Below, piece by piece: positions 59,841-64,000 of a stretch of DNA of 64,000 nucleotides. Every line of letters begins with the position of its first letter. The stretch's first letter is position 1. Below the pieces are notes generated by a model that did no database searches, was not told where the DNA came from, and saw nothing but the letters and a program-made list of their open reading frames with translations. The stretch is from an uncultured Prevotella sp. (GTDB taxonomy: Bacteria; Bacteroidota; Bacteroidia; Bacteroidales; Bacteroidaceae): assembly GCA_944319815.1 (NCBI GenBank), contig CALUEX010000002.1, positions 1-64,000 on the forward strand, in the 5' to 3' direction. A program made the translations under genes and the position numbers.

Positions 59841-60884
59841 TTACTTAGCCTTCGACTCTTCTTCAAGTTTAAGTTGCCACTTCCATGCCGAGCGCAACGT
59901 ATCCTCAAGGCTGGTCTCCGCTTTCCACCCAAGCACGGTATTGGCCTTAGTCGGGTCGGCCCACACTTTCTCGATGTCGCCCTCACGACGGGGAGCATAC
60001 TCCCAGTTGACCTTTACGCCTGTGGCCTTCTCGAAGCCTTCAACAACCTCAAGCGTACTTACTCCGTGGCCCGTACCGATGTTAAACACCTCTACGGCAT
60101 CCGTGTCAGCCTTGTCAAGGACGCGCTCCATTGCTTTTACGTGCGCCTTTGCCAAGTCTACTACATAGATGTAGTCGCGTATGCAAGTGCCGTCGGGCGT
60201 ATTATAGTCATTGCCAAAAATCTTGAGTTGTTTACGCAGCCCGATGGCAGTCTGTGTAACAAACGGAATAAGGTTCATCGGCACTCCGTTGGGCAACTCG
60301 CCAATATAAGCCGACGGATGGGCACCTATAGGATTGAAATATCTCAAAATCACTGACTTGATTGGCGCCCCGCTATGGATGAAGTCTTGTATAATCTCCT
60401 CGTTGACCTGCTTTGTATTGCCATACGGGCTTAACGCTTTCTGTATCGGGGCGTTTTCCGTAACCGGCAGGTTCTCAGGTGTGGGCTGGCCATAAACGGT
60501 GCAGCTCGACGAGAAGATAATGCCCTTGACGCCGTGTTTTGGCATCAGTTCAAGTATGTTCAGCAAGCTCGTTATATTATTACGGTAGTAAAGCAGTGGC
60601 TTTTGGACGCTCTCTCCCACGGCCTTGCTTGCCGCGAAGTGGATTATGCCCTTTATGTCCCCATACTTGGCGAACACATTGTCCATAGCCTCAATATCGC
60701 AACAGTCAACCTGTTCGAAGTCCGGGCGCACTCCTGTGATTTTCTCTATACCCTCCACTACATCTGCCTGGGAGTTTGACAGGTTATCCACAATCACGAC
60801 CTTATAGCCCGCCTGTTGCAACTCAACTACAGTATGCGAGCCGATAAAGCCAGTTCCTCCTGTTACCAAAATAGTCTGTTTCAT
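59841..60884 (-). CDS. galE: UDP-glucose 4-epimerase
   Basis: 347 residues from ATG 60884 (MKQTILVTGGTGFIGSH); an earlier Met four codons upstream is less likely. An extended short-chain dehydrogenase fold: TGGTGFIGSH binds NAD, SSSCTVYG supplies the catalytic Ser, and YGNTK is the YxxxK pair. RYFNPIGAHPSAYIGE and the C-terminal WKAETSLEDTLRSAWKWQ are GalE-specific. It interconverts UDP-glucose and UDP-galactose in the cytoplasm, feeding galactose use or surface glycans. Monocistronic. Confidence 0.94.
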   Translation of the reverse strand: MKQTILVTGGTGFIGSHTVVELQQAGYKVVIVDNLSNSQADVVEGIEKITGVRPDFEQVDCCDIEAMDNVFAKYGDIKGIIHFAASKAVGESVQKPLLYYRNNITSLLNILELMPKHGVKGIIFSSSCTVYGQPTPENLPVTENAPIQKALSPYGNTKQVNEEIIQDFIHSGAPIKSVILRYFNPIGAHPSAYIGELPNGVPMNLIPFVTQTAIGLRKQLKIFGNDYNTPDGTCIRDYIYVVDLAKAHVKAMERVLDKADTDAVEVFNIGTGHGVSTLEVVEGFEKATGVKVNWEYAPRREGDIEKVWADPTKANTVLGWKAETSLEDTLRSAWKWQLKLEEESKAK

Positions 60885-60914
60885 AGATATTCTCATTAAA
60901 TGTTAATCTTTTAT

Positions 60915-60947
60915 GCAAAACTAACCATATTTTATGGTATTTACAAA
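60915..60947 (-). promoter_or_regulatory. Promoter of galE
   Basis: On the minus strand: TTTG (60944-60947), 20 nt, TAGTTTTGC (60915-60923). ATG 60884 follows 30 nt later. Confidence 0.7.
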
Positions 60948-61002
60948 GGATGAGGACAAAAAGATTAAATGAATGTCCGCAAACGGCCTAATATCCACCT
61001 AT

Positions 61003-61097
61003 ATGGACGCACGCCTCGTGAGTCCGGGTAATGTTGTGTACAAACACTTACCGTATTATGCCTTAGTTGGGCGGATGCACGAGCCGTACATCCCTAC
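61003..61097. repeat. Diverged copy of the large palindromic element
   Basis: GGACGCACGCCTCGTGAGTC (from 61005) and its partner GCGGATGCACGAGCCGTACA (from 61071) correspond to the two arms at 17207-17327, including CCGGGTAATG after the left arm and ATCCCTAC at the right. The pairing is imperfect, as in a decayed copy. The rest of the gap 60948-61242 shows nothing else I can support. Confidence 0.55.
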
Positions 61098-61236
61098 TTT
61101 TGGGTGAAGGAAATAGCAACAGAAAGTGCACGTTTGGGAGCTTTGCTGATATTCATAAAGATTATACAATCGGGAAATATGCAGGAAAATGACAACCTTA
61201 GTACAACGCGAATAAAAACAAGGCTGCAAACGTCCG

Positions 61237-61284
61237 AAAAAAAATGCGGGAGCAAACGGACTTCAAAATCCCTGCTCCCGCATT
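61237..61284 (-). terminator. Terminator of the rnf operon
   Basis: AATGCGGGAGCA (61243-61254) and TGCTCCCGCATT (61273-61284) form a perfect 12-bp stem with an 18-nt loop; the minus strand continues with a run of eight T. Confidence 0.85.
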
Positions 61285-61314
61285 ATAGCTATATCTTTGG
61301 TCAGTAACTGCAAA

Positions 61315-61917
61315 TCAGTTAAGACCGAACAGTTCACGCAAACCTCCGTCTACACCGGAGAAGCCCATGAACGCAAGACTGAGAAGACCCGCCGTCACAA
61401 GCACGATTGCCATTCCACGCATCCCCTTCGGGATATTAACCATGGCCAACTGCTCACGTATGCCAGCAAAAACAACCAACGCGACGGCAAAACCTACGGC
61501 CGTGGAGAAAGCGTAAACGACACTCTGGATAAGCGAATACTCCTTCTGGATGACCAGTATGGCAACGCCAAGCACGGCGCAGTTGGTGGTAATCAGCGGC
61601 AAGTAAATGCCCAGTGCCTGGTAAAGGGAAGGAGAAACTTTCTTCAGGATTATCTCAACCATCTGCACAAGGGCGGCAATGACAAGGATGAAAGCGATTG
61701 TCTGGAGGTATTGCAGCCCCATGGGGTTGAGGATGTAGATTTGCACAAGGTACGTCACGATTGTAGAAAGGGTAAGCACGAAGGCCACGGCCGCGCCCAT
61801 GCCCAATGATGTTGAAATCTTCTGGGACACGCCGAGAAACGGACAAATGCCCAAGAACTGTGACAACACAATGTTGTTCACGAATATGGCCGAGATGAAA
61901 ATCAGTAAGTATTCCAT
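61315..61917 (-). CDS. rnfA: Rnf complex subunit A
   Basis: 200 residues, six transmembrane helices, paralogue of NqrE. GICPFLGV carries the membrane cluster Cys. The Rnf complex couples ferredoxin oxidation and NAD+ reduction to Na+ or H+ transport. It begins 3 nt after rnfE and is the last gene of the operon. The window shows the order D, G, E, A; rnfC and rnfB should lie beyond the right edge. Confidence 0.94.
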   Translation of the reverse strand: MEYLLIFISAIFVNNIVLSQFLGICPFLGVSQKISTSLGMGAAVAFVLTLSTIVTYLVQIYILNPMGLQYLQTIAFILVIAALVQMVEIILKKVSPSLYQALGIYLPLITTNCAVLGVAILVIQKEYSLIQSVVYAFSTAVGFAVALVVFAGIREQLAMVNIPKGMRGMAIVLVTAGLLSLAFMGFSGVDGGLRELFGLN

Positions 61918-61920
61918 AAA

Positions 61921-62505
61921 CTACGCTTTCTTAAATCTGTTAACTATTGCTATCAAATACCCCAAGGTTATGAAAGCACCCGGAGGCAAGATGAAAAGGA
62001 GCATATTGCTCGTCTCAGGAAGCAGGACAAGACCAAATATCGAACCGGCCCCGAGAAGCTCGCGCACAGCTCCGAGAAGGGTCAGCGCAATGCTGAAGCC
62101 GAGCCCGATGCCAATACCGTCGAACAGGCTCTCGACAGGCCCATGGCTGCAAGCGAATGCCTCGGCACGGCCAAGGATGATACAGTTCACCACGATTAGC
62201 GGGATATAGAGGCCCAGCGTGGCATATATGGCTGGAACGTATGCCTGCATGAGCATCTGCAAGATTGTCACGAAGGATGCAATGACAACCACGAAAACAG
62301 GTATGCGCACCATGTCTGGCGTCAAGTTCTTTATCAAAGAAATAACCAAGTTTGAGCATATCAGCACAAACATAGTAGCCAATCCCATCGATAAGCCATT
62401 CATTGCTGACGTTGTCGTGGCCAACGTAGGACACATACCAAGAAGGAGCACGAAGGTAGGGTTCTCCTTGACTACACCGTTGATTAATATTTTTATATAA
62501 TTCAT
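61921..62505 (-). CDS. rnfE: Rnf complex subunit E
   Basis: 194 residues, paralogue of NqrD, with LGMCPTLATT and NCIILGRAEAFACSHG holding the Cys of the intramembrane cluster shared with RnfA. It begins 24 nt after rnfG. The short basic C-terminus (NRFKKA) faces the cytoplasm in this family. Confidence 0.94.
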   Translation of the reverse strand: MNYIKILINGVVKENPTFVLLLGMCPTLATTTSAMNGLSMGLATMFVLICSNLVISLIKNLTPDMVRIPVFVVVIASFVTILQMLMQAYVPAIYATLGLYIPLIVVNCIILGRAEAFACSHGPVESLFDGIGIGLGFSIALTLLGAVRELLGAGSIFGLVLLPETSNMLLFILPPGAFITLGYLIAIVNRFKKA

Positions 62506-62529
62506 AGTTCCTTATAGTTTTAGGTAATA

Positions 62530-63153
62530 CTAATTTTTGTGGCCGGGCGTAGCACCGGTTTGGGCATCCACAGGAAGAGACTTATAAGCCTGGTATGCTT
62601 GGTTTACGGCCAACAGAAACGCACGGCTCGTAATAGTTGAAGCTGTTATGGCATCTATGTCGCCCCCGTCTTTCTTCACCGTGAGTTTGTCTGACGCGGG
62701 ATTTTTGCCTATCACGCATCCCTTACCGTCTTTCTGGAACCATTTGTCGGCCTTTGCGCCAAGTCCAGGAGTTTCAGCGTGCTGTAAGATAGTATAACCA
62801 AGGATTTTTCCGTCATTGTCGAAACCGACCAAAACCTTCAGGTCTCCGCCAAATCCGCCAGTCGTGCTCTCAACTGCTGCACCGAGAGGCTTGTTGTCAG
62901 AACCCACCGTTTCATGGATTACAAATGTTACTTCCTTGCCGGAAATAGTCTGTTTTACGGTATCATCCTTTGCCACAGACAAGTCAACACCCCCCATAAC
63001 AGCCTTAATTCCGTCAGCAAGGGTCTTTTCCGATTGCAACTTTATAGGTTCTTCCGTAACATGGTTTACGTAGGCCAAGATGCTACCCGTTATCAGGGCA
63101 ACCCCTACGAGGACGACAACCATGTTGGTTATTGTAGATTCAAGTTTTTTCAT
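62530..63153 (-). CDS. rnfG: Rnf complex subunit G
   Basis: 207 residues: one N-terminal membrane helix, then an FMN domain. The flavinylated Thr is in IDAITASTITSRAF, equivalent to SGATxTS of other RnfG/NqrC proteins (here Ala-Ser replaces Gly-Ala). Its ATG overlaps the rnfD stop by 4 nt. It needs ApbE for maturation, which is not in the window. Confidence 0.93.
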   Translation of the reverse strand: MKKLESTITNMVVVLVGVALITGSILAYVNHVTEEPIKLQSEKTLADGIKAVMGGVDLSVAKDDTVKQTISGKEVTFVIHETVGSDNKPLGAAVESTTGGFGGDLKVLVGFDNDGKILGYTILQHAETPGLGAKADKWFQKDGKGCVIGKNPASDKLTVKKDGGDIDAITASTITSRAFLLAVNQAYQAYKSLPVDAQTGATPGHKN

Positions 63154-64000
63154 TTTCCACCCTCCTTGTTTACTATTTCACCAAAACGCTTCGGCTTTAC
63201 GTATGTATTGATAAGAGGAGTAAATGCGTTCATGATAAGGATTGCGAACGACATTCCCTCGGGATAAGAGCCCCAGTTCCTTATTACGACCGTAAGGAAG
63301 CCTATGGCTATACCATATATCAACTGGCCCTTATGCGTCATTGGAGACGTAACATAATCGGTCGCCATGAAAATTGCGCCTAACATCAAGCCGCCGCTTA
63401 ACAACGTGGCTACAGGATTGGCATAAACAGGATTGGCCAAATGCAGCAAGCCGCTGAACACAAACACCGTTGCAAGGATGCTGACAGGTATGTGCCACGT
63501 GATAATCTTGCGCCAAAGCATATAAACAAGGCCGATTATCAATGCCAAGGCGCAGACCTCGCCAATGGCTCCTGCACCGTTGTTAAGACCGGGATTACCA
63601 AGCAACAACGATAAAGAGTCAGGCAGCTGGTCGAGAACAGAAGCATCGCCAGACTTTATAGCCTGCTTCATTATACTCAACGGGGTAGCCCCTGTCTGTG
63701 CATCAACGTATGAGCCAAGCTGTCCTGCTATAGGCCACGATGTCATCTGTGCCGGGAACGACGCCAAAAGGAAGCAACGGCCGACCAAAGCTGGATTGAA
63801 AGGATTGCAACCAAGCCCTCCGAAAGTCATCTTTCCTATACCAATCGCAACCAGTGCGCCTATTATAACAATCCATACAGGAATATTGGAAGGCAGGTTA
63901 AAACCTAACAACAGGCCTGTGAGTATTGCAGAACCGTCACTTATAGTCGGCTCCTTCTTTAATATATACTTTGTAATCGCCCACTCGAAGAACACGCAGG
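63150..64000 (-). CDS. rnfD: Rnf complex subunit D, 3' part (cut by the window edge)
   Basis: About 283 residues of the C-terminal part are present; the frame runs open to base 64000 and the N-terminal ~40-60 residues are outside. Polytopic, paralogue of NqrB. The flavinylated Thr lies in DAQTGATPLS. GGLGCNPFNPALVGRCFLL and GAIFMATDYVTSPMT are family segments, matched in NqrB at 38138. The open frame has a GTG at 63995, but this sits inside a conserved helix (VFFEWAITKYI) and is not the start. Confidence 0.93.
   Translation of the reverse strand, partial: CVFFEWAITKYILKKEPTISDGSAILTGLLLGFNLPSNIPVWIVIIGALVAIGIGKMTFGGLGCNPFNPALVGRCFLLASFPAQMTSWPIAGQLGSYVDAQTGATPLSIMKQAIKSGDASVLDQLPDSLSLLLGNPGLNNGAGAIGEVCALALIIGLVYMLWRKIITWHIPVSILATVFVFSGLLHLANPVYANPVATLLSGGLMLGAIFMATDYVTSPMTHKGQLIYGIAIGFLTVVIRNWGSYPEGMSFAILIMNAFTPLINTYVKPKRFGEIVNKEGGK

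Noticed and set aside
61104-61307. 67-codon plus-strand frame before the rnf terminator
   Set aside because: No family, and it overlaps the terminator hairpin of the opposite-strand operon.

Overview
The window looks like a chromosomal segment of a Bacteroidales bacterium, most likely Prevotella or a close relative. The grounds are: promoters of the Bacteroidota type (TTTG, about 19-20 nt, TAnnTTTGC) in front of most transcription units; a type IX secretion C-terminal sorting domain; Mfa/FimA-type (type V) pilin lipoproteins; DUF3575, DUF3868, DUF4270 and DUF4923 families; a fused nuoCD and a complex I operon without nuoEFG; and sodium-pumping Nqr and Rnf complexes side by side. The genus is an inference; nothing in the window fixes it.

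Layout. 1-700: tRNA-Cys and tRNA-Arg, each followed by a hairpin terminator. 929-16853 (minus): a fimbrial locus, in order of transcription a DUF3575 protein, a DUF3868/OmpA-like protein, a major pilin, a FimB/Mfa2-type anchor, two further pilin-like lipoproteins and a 2156-residue type IX-secreted protein with a discoidin-like N-terminal domain. 16854-17578: gene-free, with repeats and a large palindromic element. 17579-27812 (minus): nuoA-B-CD-H-I-J-K-L-M-N. 28043-31276 (minus): phosphohexomutase, MGMT-like protein, BadF-type sugar kinase. 31615-34798: three glycosyltransferases; the last is the tail gene of the nqrABCDEF operon (34815-40778, minus). 41177-45651 (plus): tamB. 45791-47970 (minus): rpsP, a DUF4923 protein and a WalJ-like MBL hydrolase. 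48003-50758: a small lipoprotein and, overlapping its 3' end on the other strand, the lipoprotein TamL partner of TamB. 50771-54679 (plus): a TrmH/SpoU methyltransferase, then methylmalonyl-CoA epimerase, carboxyltransferase, a 50-residue epsilon-like subunit and a biotin carrier. 54706-57127 (minus): a 38-residue protein, a DUF4270 lipoprotein and a truncated glycogen-synthase-like protein, divergent from panC-panD (57278-58484). 58688-59766: decayed IS982-type ends around an AT-rich lipoprotein gene. 59841-60923 (minus): galE. 61243-64000 (minus): rnfA, E, G and the 3' part of rnfD.

The genes describe an anaerobe with a sodium/proton-coupled membrane energy system (Nuo-like complex, Nqr, Rnf) and a methylmalonyl-CoA/propionate branch, and with an elaborate surface (type V fimbriae with a giant type IX-secreted partner, TamB/TamL envelope machinery, glycosyltransferases). 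Outside the genes the striking element is a family of 21-22-bp-period, half-palindromic repeats found at seven gene-free sites, almost always just outside promoters or terminators. A second, larger palindromic family occurs twice, and 9-bp-period repeats occur three times inside the fimbrial locus.
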